From Candidatus Saccharimonadota bacterium (GTDB lineage: Bacteria > Patescibacteriota > Saccharimonadia > Saccharimonadales > Saccharimonadaceae), in NCBI GenBank assembly GCA_017545485.1, contig JAFWMY010000008.1:101774-165773 (forward strand): a stretch of 64,000 nucleotides of DNA, given 5' to 3'. This document shows, piece after piece, positions 46,301-54,541 of the stretch. The number at the start of each line of letters is the position of its first letter. Position 1 is the first letter of the stretch. The translations under genes and the position numbers were made by a program. A model generated the notes under the pieces. It searched no databases, had not been told where the DNA came from, and saw only the letters and a program-made list of their open reading frames with translations.

Positions 46301-46560
46301 GCGTTAATACATGTGCCAATTCCGAAGATACTAATTCGTCGGCTAATTCGCGACAGTTAATTATTAACGGTTCAATTATTACAGATATTTTGGAAGCTAA
46401 TAGAACTTACGGGGCGGCTAGTGGCTCTAACTCTATTATCCCTGCAGAAATAGTGAATTATGATGCTACACTTTATCTTTGGAGTTCTAATAAGGCGGAT
46501 GTAAGTAATTCTGGTAGACTTATGGAAACTTATACTCACGAGTTATCACCAAGATACTAG
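43303..46560 (+). CDS. Giant Cys-rich secreted protein 1 (paralog pair)
   Basis: 1085 aa with a signal peptide (about 1-26, MVFAASGG). An N-terminal Cys/Trp motif GGGCNYSSYEDWWDECFG, a Cys-containing beta domain (about 310-450, with ENCSPVDGCNVTFEHSLRRQ), an Asn-rich middle, and a conserved C-terminal module: PKLIIYADDIDINC, VLIAEGSVNTC, QLIINGSIIT, RTYGAASGSNSIIPAEIVNYD, LYLWS and the end THELSPRY. Positions 45723-46040 are 98% identical in DNA to the second paralog. No membrane anchor is seen besides the signal peptide. Function unknown; a filament or adhesin component is a reasonable inference. Its start directly abuts the small partner gene. Confidence 0.8.
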   Translation: MKKLMGLIIVAIAVGFFLPSGMVFAASGGANQGTSPVGGGCNYSSYEDWWDECFGYSWQAYIVTNDLPSSNTVTFHYTTETGGAVYLHYCKKGQTIYNYGFEVHNGSNSAGTQVSTQSNKNGTQARWRDGGVALGAYGGYLNTTGSYLRADHYETANYVKEKYQKMVEYDKNHGTNFTHGTTWENVGYFCFDPGAEEATLTLKSVDVNGNSLASVANLADKTVKVKINSFGTIKRNTASGYNYLGYKQDAPNTAGWNGRAVLPNGNVLFCGNNNQPTNGDASCVTSDSFVRKMTANYTVYAIYEKNIVEGKSDVVTNSTGWQRVDKIADTYWIENCSPVDGCNVTFEHSLRRQSGVGNSAYTIKRESNYWDESRQLGVESKDPLKGGTETFPNGNGKAVVENTETLTLYPGQKVCEIMTFDSAPGLKDKATLKVCAGAKGDAQPGDEVLLDIKVKNDSVNKYNNYADVVYAKPGDDLTYKATYHPRLQFAFNLVPEAIKIDGGNKIANNNGLTMERLFNDNNGTMQDWKNAFSVESSGLLTEYKKNFPYTIGDTTGREEFNSYSLTKNDAGKSLNETAKINANNDTKTTPSKIFFVNDGDTLVGNIATDAVDDIAKAIAPYNYKNSTNITKPTASAIVFAGENENVDYDVVVDKKYNGLLEDEYATIVRNSKRKIELCYNNWADCQESTFKTENLNDSKYNREGSSVSETINIVIPDVPAGSRVWIRSAVYPKDSGPDDNINAEYYDVSDATSWAYSDWIELIVAKKPSLQVWGGNVYSADVLNVPFAAKLHVDGFGDGYNINKNIGYYVFGSWTELSLVSLKENTGFGSGASMGYVSNSGGALSPSYNSFNSDGLNPGGSLETSLNFCVRSVLTFANTTSGTSLMCKDKTPGLGASGSGTAENNKSSLIARFVNATPEEREQRHIVYEEYDDYTIGGTVIPKGTTRVIKAGKITVGGDIYYEDNYSTLRQIPKLIIYADDIDINCNVNRIDAVLIAEGSVNTCANSEDTNSSANSRQLIINGSIITDILEANRTYGAASGSNSIIPAEIVNYDATLYLWSSNKADVSNSGRLMETYTHELSPRY
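45723..46040 (+). repeat. 318-bp near-identical tract, copy 1
   Basis: Five differences in 318 bases from 50200-50517, in the C-terminal part of two otherwise diverged paralogs. The match begins and ends abruptly, which indicates gene conversion. Confidence 0.95.
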
Positions 46561-46603
46561 AAAATGGTAGCTCATTCTTAAAAACTTATGATATAATATG
46601 GTT

Positions 46604-47188
46604 ATGGTTGTTGATGAGCACGAGGAGGGTTTTTCTCAGAATAGATCTTTAATTATTATATTAGTTATTTTGTTTGTAATAATTATTGGCTTGATAATTG
46701 GGATTGTCTTAGTAAGAAAGCCAATGCCGTTTTTTAATGGCGATTCGGTTTCATCAGTTGAAAACTGTGATGATAAGAAAAATAATTATAACGAAGAAGC
46801 TTGTACTGAGAATATTTCTAAAAAATCATATGATTTATATTTAGAAAACTATGATGAGAATGATAGTGAAGACAATAATGAGACTGCATTTTTGGCTGGT
46901 TTAGACTATTTGAACAAACAATATAATAACGCTGAAGCTAGAAGTTTAAAAAATGATATTGCTGCTGCTAGGGTTAATTATTGTGCTTCTTACGGGAAAT
47001 ACGAAATAGCTTTTGACTATTCATCATTTGTTGATGAAGAGCTATTGTCACAAGAAGATAAATATTATTATTTTACAAATATGAGTGATGTGTATTATGG
47101 ACTGGGGAACGAAGAGCGGGGGTTAAAGTATAAGGAGCTTGCAATAGACAATATGACTGAAGAAATAATGAAAAATGGGAGAGGTTAA
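46604..47188 (+). CDS. Anchored helical (TPR-like) protein, partner of giant protein 2
   Basis: 194 aa. The start is ATG 46604 (MVVDEHEEG): an upstream in-frame ATG at 46598 touches the TATAAT box (46592-46597) and would be outside the transcript, while 46604 has the usual six-base gap. One membrane helix (about 16-38, IIILVILFVIIIGLIIGIVL), then a polar region with two cysteines (NCDDKK...ACTEN) and a TPR-like helical domain (about 95-190, with DVYYGLGNEERGLKYKELAI). It is a distant paralog of 42763-43302 by layout, and directly abuts giant protein 2. Confidence 0.75.
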   Translation: MVVDEHEEGFSQNRSLIIILVILFVIIIGLIIGIVLVRKPMPFFNGDSVSSVENCDDKKNNYNEEACTENISKKSYDLYLENYDENDSEDNNETAFLAGLDYLNKQYNNAEARSLKNDIAAARVNYCASYGKYEIAFDYSSFVDEELLSQEDKYYYFTNMSDVYYGLGNEERGLKYKELAIDNMTEEIMKNGRG

Positions 47189-50100
47189 ATGAAGAAAAAC
47201 GTAAGAAAGTTAGCTTCTTTAGTTGGTTTTATCCTCTTGATAGCTATGTCTTTGTTTAGTGGTAATGATAGAGCTATGGCAGCAGATGTTATTATCTCAA
47301 ATGGCGGAACACTGGGTGGTGGTTGTTATGATTGGTGGGATACTTGCTTTGGTTCTACTTGGCGATGGTACCCGTATAACTATACGACTTCTCCCGGGTC
47401 TAATTGGTGGGATTCGGTTTCGTATAATTATTCAACTGATACGGCTACTGTTTATGGACCTACCAATGAGGTGAATGGAGGCTCAATTAGTGGATGTGCA
47501 AGATATGGCGGATATTTTCGTCAGGGGCTAGAGACACACCATAAGGAATGGAATGGTGCAATAACATTATATTATCACCATGTTGGAGCTGTATCGCAAC
47601 AAGGGGCTGGTTATGTTACCAATCGGATAGTGACTGATAATGCCGGTGGGCGAAAGACATATAGTTGGGATACGGTGAAGAGCATTTTTGAAAGTCTTGG
47701 AGGCGAGAAATCAACTTATGACGGCAATAAAAAATATTATGTAAATAGTAGTGGCGGCGTAGCTAGATTTAGTACGATATCAATGTTTTGTGCATATGAC
47801 CCAGAGAAACATACTCTATCGGCTTATGCGATTGATCAAAGTGGCAATTTATTGAATAATGGCAACAGGATTGATAGCGCGTCGGGGTCTAATGGGCAGA
47901 AAGTGGTTGTTTCTAGAAAAAAATTTACTACCCCAGCTGGCTACACTTGGACTTATCACTGGAAATATTACGATAACAAAGCGACGGATTGGGATAGTAG
48001 AAGTGAAACTGCTGATCATAGCGAAATTGACTTTTATTCTCATACGATGAATGTGGATAAAAAGGCTTTTGCGGTTTATCAAAGAAATAGTTTTCAAGGA
48101 CGTGCGGATGTAGCTAAAGGGACGAGTTATGCGGATGCGGCCGCTACAGATAAAACATCCACTGGTTGGCAGTCTGATTCAAAGGACATGGGAACATTTT
48201 CTATAAAAGGTTGTCCGGATGAAGGTTGTTCGGCACGATTTGTGTTAAGACTAAAGACTACTGCCGGCGATGGTAGCACTGTTTATACTATAAGAAAAAA
48301 TGGTAGTCCTTTGTCAGATTATAATGGAAAGACTATAAATCCAAAAACAAATTCTACTGGTTCGCCTAATTGTAGTAATGGTGAATGTTGGGTTGCTTTT
48401 ACGGAACATTTAGATCCTGGGCAAACTACTTGCTATTCGATTACTTTTAGGCCATATGGCGGTAAAAGCAATGATGCGACGTCTATAGAAACGGTCTGTG
48501 CTAAGGCTGAACCAACAAAATTTGAAGGGAAAACTAGCGTAAGTGGAAGTATAACTGGCACTACGGATTGGAATAATGGTGAAAAATATTCTAGAGTAGC
48601 AATACCAAATTGTTCACCTGTTAGTGGCTGTAAAATTACGTTTGATCATAGAATGAGAAGACAGAATAATGAGGGGGTTGGCACTAGTAAATATTATATT
48701 ACTAGGACTTCTAATTTAACTGATTCTAGTTCTGATAGGCGCATTGAAGAAAGAGATAAAGTTAGTCCTTTAGGAAAAGGGCCCTTTAGTGGAGCGGAAG
48801 CAGAAGTATATAGAAGTGAAGAATTGACGTTATATCCTGGAATGGTTGTTTGTGAGTCATTATACTTTTTGCCAAATAATGAGCCTGCAACAATTAGTGG
48901 AGAAAAATATGTGCCTTCGGAGCTTTGTGTGTCTGCGGAGGGCGATGGACAACCGCCAGATCCTGAATCGGATATACCAGAAGATCCAGATAAACCTTCT
49001 GGCGATGCTTCTTATTTAAATATAAAAGTACGAAATGCTAATGTTAGCAAATATGATAAATATCAGCGTTTAGTTTATGCAAAACCTGAAGACGGTTTGG
49101 ACTATCGTGCAGTTTATAATCCAAATCTACAATATACTTATTATTTGCGACCCCAGGGATTGCAGATAAATGGTGGTACAGTTTCTTCTAATAATAATTT
49201 AGCCCAAATGTGGGAGTTCTTTAATAGTAATAACGGAAATCTGGCGGATTGGAATAATGCTTTTGGTGTTAAAAGAGATAACTTTGAAGGCTCTGTGTTT
49301 AAAAACCTACCGCCATTATTAGGAGGGAGCTATGCCTTAGGAAGCGTTGTGCGTAGGACTGAAAAGGATCCAAACGGAGATAATAATCATTATATTGTCG
49401 ATCGTAAGGATGTGGGGCGAGAATTGACTGAAACAGCAAAACTTAATAATTTTGTTGATGAAAATAAGACTACTCCTACTCAAATAACTTTTAAGGATAG
49501 TAATGGTATTAATGTAGGGAATGTAATTACGAATGGGGATGTTGGCAATATTGCAAAAGCCTTAGTACCATATAATTACACTACTAGTATTAATGTGGAT
49601 ATACCGGATAGGTTTAGCTCTGGCGAAGAAGGGACGACTGACATTTATATTAAAGTAAATCCTAAAGGAAACCAATATACTACGAATAGTAGTGATGAAA
49701 AATATGCTACTAAAGTGAATCAAGCGAGAATAAAACTTGTTTTATATGTGCCGGGTGCTGGGACGACGAAGAATGGTGATAGTAATTTTGGAAATCTTGA
49801 TTCGGATCTTTGCAGTAGATATGGTGGAAGTTCAATTTGCCAGTCAAAAGATGTGCCGGGACCGGGGAGTACGTTTACTTTTAATAGTGACGGGAATCTT
49901 GATGGTTTTGAGGAGGGGAAAAAGGTAGGGAAGTTTTATGTGCCAGACCTTGATGCAGGAACAGAAGTCTGTGTAGCTGCAGCTAACTACCCTTCTACGA
50001 GCGGCGCTGACACTAATATTAATGCAAGTGGGGATGGCAAGTGGAATGTTTCGGATTCCAAGTGCTTCAAGATCTATAAGAAGCCTTCCCTTCAAGTTTG

Positions 50101-51097
50101 GGGTGGTAGCGTTTATTCTGCAGGCAAATTAAATGTACCGTATGCTGCTAAGAAACATGTTTATGGTATTAATGATTATGGTATTAATAGCACGAATAGT
50201 TATTATGTTTTTGGTAGCTGGACCGAACTTAGTTTAGTCTCGTTAAAGGAAAACACCGGTTTTGGCAGTGGAGCAAGTATGGGATATGTTAGTAATAGTG
50301 GTGGTGTATTAAGCCCTTCATATAATTCGTTTAATCCTGATGGTCTTAATCCGGGTGGTAGCTTAGAAACGTCTCTAAACTTCTGTGTTAGGAGCGTATT
50401 AACATTTGCGAATACGACTAGTGGAACTAGTTTAATGTGTAAAGATAAGACGCCTGGTCTTGGTGCTTCAGGTTCGGGCACTGCCGAGAATAATAAGAGT
50501 TCGCTCATTGCGAGATTTATAAATATTAGTGAAGAAGAAAAGAAAAAAATAAAGTATTATAGCGTTAATGAACTAAGTGGTCTTGTCGCTAGAGAAGAAG
50601 ATCAGGATGCGTTTGATAATAGCGGAGAAGAATTGATTATAAAGAAAGGTAAAACTGTGGTTATAGATGCGGTGAATGGCTTATCAAGGCATTATGTCAC
50701 TATAGATAAAAATATTCGTTATGAAGATGGGTATGCGACTTTAAGCGATATTCCTAAGTTGATTATTTATGCAGACAATATCTTAATAAAATGTGCTGTG
50801 TCGCGAGTAGATGCCGTATTAATTGCAAATAATAATGTAAATACTTGCAGCGATAACAATTTAAATGAGGATTCTCGTGAGCGCTCTAATCAATTATTGG
50901 TTAATGGCACTATTATTACTCATGAGATGAATGCAAATAGGACCTATGGTGCGGCTAAAGGCTCTAATTCTATTATTCCAGCAGAAATAATAAATTATGA
51001 TACTACGCTTTATCTTTGGGGGTCTAATGAAGCAGATGTGTCTGAGTCTGGCAAACTTACCGATACTTATTCTCATGAGTTGTCGCCGAGATTTTAA
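47189..51097 (+). CDS. Giant Cys-rich secreted protein 2 (paralog pair)
   Basis: 1302 aa, signal peptide about 1-31. Same plan as protein 1: N-terminal GGGCYDWWDTCFG, Cys-containing beta domains, and the C-terminal module (PKLIIYADNILIKC, VLIANNNVNTC, QLLVNGTIIT, RTYGAAKGSNSIIPAEIINYD, LYLWG, end SHELSPRF). It is about 217 residues longer, largely because the Cys-containing beta domain occurs twice (around 305-450 and 455-610). Positions 50200-50517 match protein 1 almost perfectly. It abuts its small anchored partner. The paralogs probably arose by duplication of the whole two-gene unit. Confidence 0.8.
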   Translation: MKKNVRKLASLVGFILLIAMSLFSGNDRAMAADVIISNGGTLGGGCYDWWDTCFGSTWRWYPYNYTTSPGSNWWDSVSYNYSTDTATVYGPTNEVNGGSISGCARYGGYFRQGLETHHKEWNGAITLYYHHVGAVSQQGAGYVTNRIVTDNAGGRKTYSWDTVKSIFESLGGEKSTYDGNKKYYVNSSGGVARFSTISMFCAYDPEKHTLSAYAIDQSGNLLNNGNRIDSASGSNGQKVVVSRKKFTTPAGYTWTYHWKYYDNKATDWDSRSETADHSEIDFYSHTMNVDKKAFAVYQRNSFQGRADVAKGTSYADAAATDKTSTGWQSDSKDMGTFSIKGCPDEGCSARFVLRLKTTAGDGSTVYTIRKNGSPLSDYNGKTINPKTNSTGSPNCSNGECWVAFTEHLDPGQTTCYSITFRPYGGKSNDATSIETVCAKAEPTKFEGKTSVSGSITGTTDWNNGEKYSRVAIPNCSPVSGCKITFDHRMRRQNNEGVGTSKYYITRTSNLTDSSSDRRIEERDKVSPLGKGPFSGAEAEVYRSEELTLYPGMVVCESLYFLPNNEPATISGEKYVPSELCVSAEGDGQPPDPESDIPEDPDKPSGDASYLNIKVRNANVSKYDKYQRLVYAKPEDGLDYRAVYNPNLQYTYYLRPQGLQINGGTVSSNNNLAQMWEFFNSNNGNLADWNNAFGVKRDNFEGSVFKNLPPLLGGSYALGSVVRRTEKDPNGDNNHYIVDRKDVGRELTETAKLNNFVDENKTTPTQITFKDSNGINVGNVITNGDVGNIAKALVPYNYTTSINVDIPDRFSSGEEGTTDIYIKVNPKGNQYTTNSSDEKYATKVNQARIKLVLYVPGAGTTKNGDSNFGNLDSDLCSRYGGSSICQSKDVPGPGSTFTFNSDGNLDGFEEGKKVGKFYVPDLDAGTEVCVAAANYPSTSGADTNINASGDGKWNVSDSKCFKIYKKPSLQVWGGSVYSAGKLNVPYAAKKHVYGINDYGINSTNSYYVFGSWTELSLVSLKENTGFGSGASMGYVSNSGGVLSPSYNSFNPDGLNPGGSLETSLNFCVRSVLTFANTTSGTSLMCKDKTPGLGASGSGTAENNKSSLIARFINISEEEKKKIKYYSVNELSGLVAREEDQDAFDNSGEELIIKKGKTVVIDAVNGLSRHYVTIDKNIRYEDGYATLSDIPKLIIYADNILIKCAVSRVDAVLIANNNVNTCSDNNLNEDSRERSNQLLVNGTIITHEMNANRTYGAAKGSNSIIPAEIINYDTTLYLWGSNEADVSESGKLTDTYSHELSPRF
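50200..50517 (+). repeat. 318-bp near-identical tract, copy 2
   Basis: Partner of 45723-46040; offset 4477 bases, no indels. Two of the five differences change an amino acid (Ala/Val and Ser/Pro). Confidence 0.95.
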
Positions 51098-51121
51098 ATT
51101 ATTTCTGTTATAATAGATTAT

Positions 51122-52474
51122 ATGAAACAGAGGAGTCAGTTTGTTTGCCAGCAATGCGGGGCTGTTTATGCGAAGTGGGTTGGGCAATGCAGTAATTGTG
51201 GTGCTTGGAACTCGTTAATGGAACAAGTGGCTGAATCGGTTGAAGCAGCTGGAAAAACGGCGATTGCTAAGGGTGCCGTGTCTGGGAAAAAGTTAAATTA
51301 TGCAAAAATTTCTTCTATTACTCCCTCAGACGCTAAAGCGAGGCTTCTTACGGGTTTTTCTGATTTTAATAGAGTGCTTGGTGGTGGAATATTGATGGGC
51401 TCCGTGTGTCTGTTGGCTGGACAGCCCGGGATGGGCAAATCTACTATTTTGATGCAAATCTGCGCTGAAGTAGCAAAGAAACACAATGTACTTTATGTGT
51501 CTGGCGAGGAAAGTGCGGGACAAGTAAAACTAAGGGCACTAAGACTCGGTGCGGAATCTGACAAGTTGTCGTTTGCGGCCTCGTGCTCAGCTAATGATAT
51601 CGCAAAAACAATTGAAACTGGCGAGTTTGATTTAGTAATTGTGGATTCTATTCAGACTCTTGCGATGGATGAAATCTCTTCGGCACCGGGTACTGTTTCA
51701 CAAGTAACGAATTGTGGCAATTTGATTATTAGAGCAGCGAAAGCGACTGATACGGCAGTAGTAATAGTAGGACATGTGACAAAGGATGGTACGTTGGCTG
51801 GTCCGAAAGTTTTGGAACATTTAGTTGATGTGGTATTAAATTTTGAGGGTGATAGATATGGTGGGTTCAAAACAGTAAGAGCGGTAAAAAATAGATTTGG
51901 CTCAACTAATGAAGTAGCGATATTTGAGATGGTGGACACTGGTTTACGCGAAGTAGCTAATCCATCTGCGGCGCTTTTGGCGGAAAGAACAAATACTGAC
52001 GGCTCAGTGATATTAGCAACTTTGGAAGGGAATCGGCCGATTTTAGTAGAGATTCAAGCTTTGGCTACTAAATCTAATTATGGTTATCCGAAACGCACTG
52101 CTTCGGGGTTTGATTTAAATCGGTTAAACTTGTTGATTGCAGTATTAGAGCGAAGGACTAAACTACGCTTATCAGACAAAGATATTTTTGTGAATGTAGT
52201 AGGCGGGATGAGACTATCTGATTCGGCTGCTGATCTTGCCGTCTGTATGGCGATTGCTTCGGCGGTAGCGGGGCGCAAACTTGATGAGAAATATGTTGTA
52301 TTTGGCGAAGTAGGATTAGGTGGAGAAATACGTTCAGCGTTTAGAGCAGACCAGAGAATTGCGGAAGCAAAAAAGCTGGGTTTTGCTCATGCGATTGCTC
52401 CGGCGACAATTAAAGATAAATTTGTAGTGCCAGCGAAAGATTTACGTGAAACATTAATAAGGTATGTAAAATGA
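51122..52474 (+). CDS. radA: DNA repair protein RadA
   Basis: RecA-like ATPase that promotes branch migration in homologous recombination. Four-cysteine zinc finger (Cys9, Cys12, Cys23, Cys26: CQQCG...CSNCG), Walker A AGQPGMGKST (about 99-108), the RadA-specific KNRFG motif (near 256-260) and a C-terminal Lon-like domain. Length 450 aa is standard. TATAAT (51109-51114) ends seven bases before the ATG, so it is predicted leaderless. It overlaps ruvC by four bases, forming a recombination operon radA-ruvC-ruvA. Confidence 0.97.
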   Translation: MKQRSQFVCQQCGAVYAKWVGQCSNCGAWNSLMEQVAESVEAAGKTAIAKGAVSGKKLNYAKISSITPSDAKARLLTGFSDFNRVLGGGILMGSVCLLAGQPGMGKSTILMQICAEVAKKHNVLYVSGEESAGQVKLRALRLGAESDKLSFAASCSANDIAKTIETGEFDLVIVDSIQTLAMDEISSAPGTVSQVTNCGNLIIRAAKATDTAVVIVGHVTKDGTLAGPKVLEHLVDVVLNFEGDRYGGFKTVRAVKNRFGSTNEVAIFEMVDTGLREVANPSAALLAERTNTDGSVILATLEGNRPILVEIQALATKSNYGYPKRTASGFDLNRLNLLIAVLERRTKLRLSDKDIFVNVVGGMRLSDSAADLAVCMAIASAVAGRKLDEKYVVFGEVGLGGEIRSAFRADQRIAEAKKLGFAHAIAPATIKDKFVVPAKDLRETLIRYVK

Positions 52475-53007
52475 AAATTTTGGGAATTGATCCTGGGATT
52501 GGAATTTGTGGTTTTGGATTAATTGAAACTAATTCGCGAGCAGGAGCGAAAGCGCTTGACTACGGTGTAGTTCGCACTACGGTGGATGCGCCAATCCCTT
52601 CACGTTTAAAAGAATTGTATGATTCCCTTGTCCAGGTTTTTGACGAATGCAAGCCAGAAATAGTAGCAGTAGAAAAGCTGTTTTTCTCTAAAAACATTAC
52701 AACTGGAATTGTAGTAGCAGAGGCAAGGGGTATTGTACTATTAGTTGCAGAGCAAAAAAATATACCGGTTTATGAATATACGCCAAATCAGATAAAAATG
52801 TCATTAACTGGATATGGTGCCGCAAAAAAGGCACAGATTGAAGAAATGGTAAGAGTGCATTTGGGGCTTGAGACAAAACCAAAGCCAGATGATGCGGCAG
52901 ATGCATTGGCGGTTGCTATAACTTGTAGTTTCTTGTATCATTTGGGTAATAAGGAAAAGTATAAGTTTGCAAATAACAGAAAGGAGGATGATGATAGCTC
53001 ATATTAG
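52471..53007 (+). CDS. ruvC: Holliday junction resolvase RuvC
   Basis: Nuclease that cuts Holliday junctions. Acidic active-site residues are present: Asp7 (GIDPGIG), Glu68 (AVEKLFF), Asp141 and Asp144 (DAADALA). 178 aa, slightly longer than the usual 160-175 because of a polar C-terminal extension. The start is coupled to radA (ATGA). Its end overlaps ruvA by 17 bases. ruvB is not in the window. Confidence 0.96.
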   Translation: MKILGIDPGIGICGFGLIETNSRAGAKALDYGVVRTTVDAPIPSRLKELYDSLVQVFDECKPEIVAVEKLFFSKNITTGIVVAEARGIVLLVAEQKNIPVYEYTPNQIKMSLTGYGAAKKAQIEEMVRVHLGLETKPKPDDAADALAVAITCSFLYHLGNKEKYKFANNRKEDDDSSY

Positions 53008-53572
53008 AGGTGTAGTGGAAGAAAAATTTGGAACAAATGGAGTCATACTAGATGTTCGTGGTGTTGGATATGAAATGCTGGTGCCAGTACCAGATTATGA
53101 AGACTGTGTTTTGAATGAGGAGAGAAAGTTTTATACATATCATCAGGTGAGAGAAAATGCAGAGGAATTGTATGGCTTTTCGTCTTTAGTGGCAAAGAAA
53201 CTATTTGAACTTTTAATATCAGTGCAAGGTGTGGGTCCGAAGGCGGGAATTGCGATAATGTCACTAGCAGACGCAGAAGAAGTTAGAAATGCAATAGCAA
53301 ATGGCGACGTAGCGTTTATTTCAAAGGCAGCAGGAGTAGGAAAAAAGTCAGCAGAAAGAGTAATTGTAGATTTGCAAGATAAGGTAGGCATACCGAGCAA
53401 ATACGGTGCAGCAGAAGTGAAATTTGGTGGCGGAAAATCTGATGAGCCAGATGAGGCACTAGATGCTTTAATTGCTCTTGGTTTTCCGCTTAAAGAAGCA
53501 ACCGCGGCGTTAGAAAAAGTAGACAAGACTTTACCAGTAGAAGAACGAGTGAGACTGGCTTTGAAGGGTTAG
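52991..53572 (+). CDS. ruvA: Holliday junction branch migration protein RuvA
   Basis: DNA-binding subunit of the RuvAB motor. I chose ATG 52991 (MIAHIRG), because it has GGAGG just upstream and matches the family N-terminus; the frame extends upstream within ruvC. OB-fold domain (1-65, ILDVRGVGYEM), two helix-hairpin-helix motifs (LLISVQGVGPKAGIAI and ISKAAGVGKKSAERVIVDL) and a C-terminal UBA-like RuvB-binding domain (DALIALGFPLKEATAAL). 193 aa, a normal length. It converges with the RNase HII fusion ten bases away. Confidence 0.95.
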   Translation: MIAHIRGVVEEKFGTNGVILDVRGVGYEMLVPVPDYEDCVLNEERKFYTYHQVRENAEELYGFSSLVAKKLFELLISVQGVGPKAGIAIMSLADAEEVRNAIANGDVAFISKAAGVGKKSAERVIVDLQDKVGIPSKYGAAEVKFGGGKSDEPDEALDALIALGFPLKEATAALEKVDKTLPVEERVRLALKG

Positions 53573-53581
53573 TATTTATAT

Positions 53582-54541
53582 TTAAGTAAGGGGGAACCAA
53601 GTTATTTTTTCGTAGTTTTCGCCAGAGACTGAGGCGACAGCAAGTAAAGGATCGTAGTTTTTTAATTTTGAGTTTTGATATTTGAGATATGACTCAGCGG
53701 CAAATTGCATTTGGTGTAGTTTGCTATGCGTAATAGCGTTTAAGCCGTCACCGCGGACTGGTGATTTACGGTACTTAACTTCTGTGAAATAAATATAATT
53801 ATTTTTAGTTGAAATGATATCAATTTCATAATAATAAGTTTTGTGATTATTTGCGACAATCGTATGACCTAGTTGTTTTAAATAGGCGGTGACGGCTTGT
53901 TCAGCTTGTTGGCCAGTTTTGGTAGTGTTTTTCTTGGCCACGGATTTTTGCGAGATAAAACTGGACAGTGATTTGCAGGGTTCATAGGATTTGCGGTGCT
54001 CTTCGGTCAGACCGTATTTGTAAATAGCATTTAGGTGAGCTTTTGTGCCATAACCGACGTGTTTTTCAAAACCGTAATTTGGAAACTTGTTTGCGAGGTT
54101 TATCATGTAGTTGTCGCGAGCAACTTTAGCAATAATGGAGGCAGCAGAAACTTCTTTGATTTGAGAGTCGGCTTTGATGAGTGTGGAAGTGTATTTTTCT
54201 AATGGAGTGTTTTTGAGAAAATTGATTTTTCCATCAATTATTATCTGTGAAAAAGGTACGTGAAGTCGTTGAACTGACTTCACGGCGCGATGTGTGGCTA
54301 GTTGTAAAGCTTTAGAAATGCCGATTTTATCTAATTCGTCGGCAGGTACCCAGCCAAGGCCGGCGGCGGAATTTTCTAGTATTAAGGTACTGAGTTTTTC
54401 GCGTTTTTTAGCAGTGAGTTTTTTGGAATCGTTTAGCTCGGTAAACCATGCTTGTTCTTCTTCTGGAAGAATAACTGCGCCAACGACAAGTGGACCCGCA
54501 AGGGGTCCACGTCCAACTTCATCAATTCCAAGAATCGGCAT
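53582..54541 (-). CDS. rnhB: RNase HII fused to a YraN-family nuclease-like domain
   Basis: 319 aa. Residues about 1-200 are RNase HII, which removes RNA from RNA/DNA hybrids: ILGIDEVGRGPLAGP with Asp6 and Glu7, NDSKKL, IIIDG, KADSQIKEVSAASIIAKVARD. Residues about 205-319 match YraN/UPF0102: GQQAEQAVTAYLKQLGHTIVANNH, YEIDIIS and YFTEVKYRKS, which keeps the E-x-K of a PD-(D/E)XK fold. In many bacteria rnhB and yraN are neighbours near rplS; here they are one protein. Start overlaps the rplS stop by one base. Confidence 0.93.
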   Translation of the reverse strand: MPILGIDEVGRGPLAGPLVVGAVILPEEEQAWFTELNDSKKLTAKKREKLSTLILENSAAGLGWVPADELDKIGISKALQLATHRAVKSVQRLHVPFSQIIIDGKINFLKNTPLEKYTSTLIKADSQIKEVSAASIIAKVARDNYMINLANKFPNYGFEKHVGYGTKAHLNAIYKYGLTEEHRKSYEPCKSLSSFISQKSVAKKNTTKTGQQAEQAVTAYLKQLGHTIVANNHKTYYYEIDIISTKNNYIYFTEVKYRKSPVRGDGLNAITHSKLHQMQFAAESYLKYQNSKLKNYDPLLAVASVSGENYEKITWFPLT

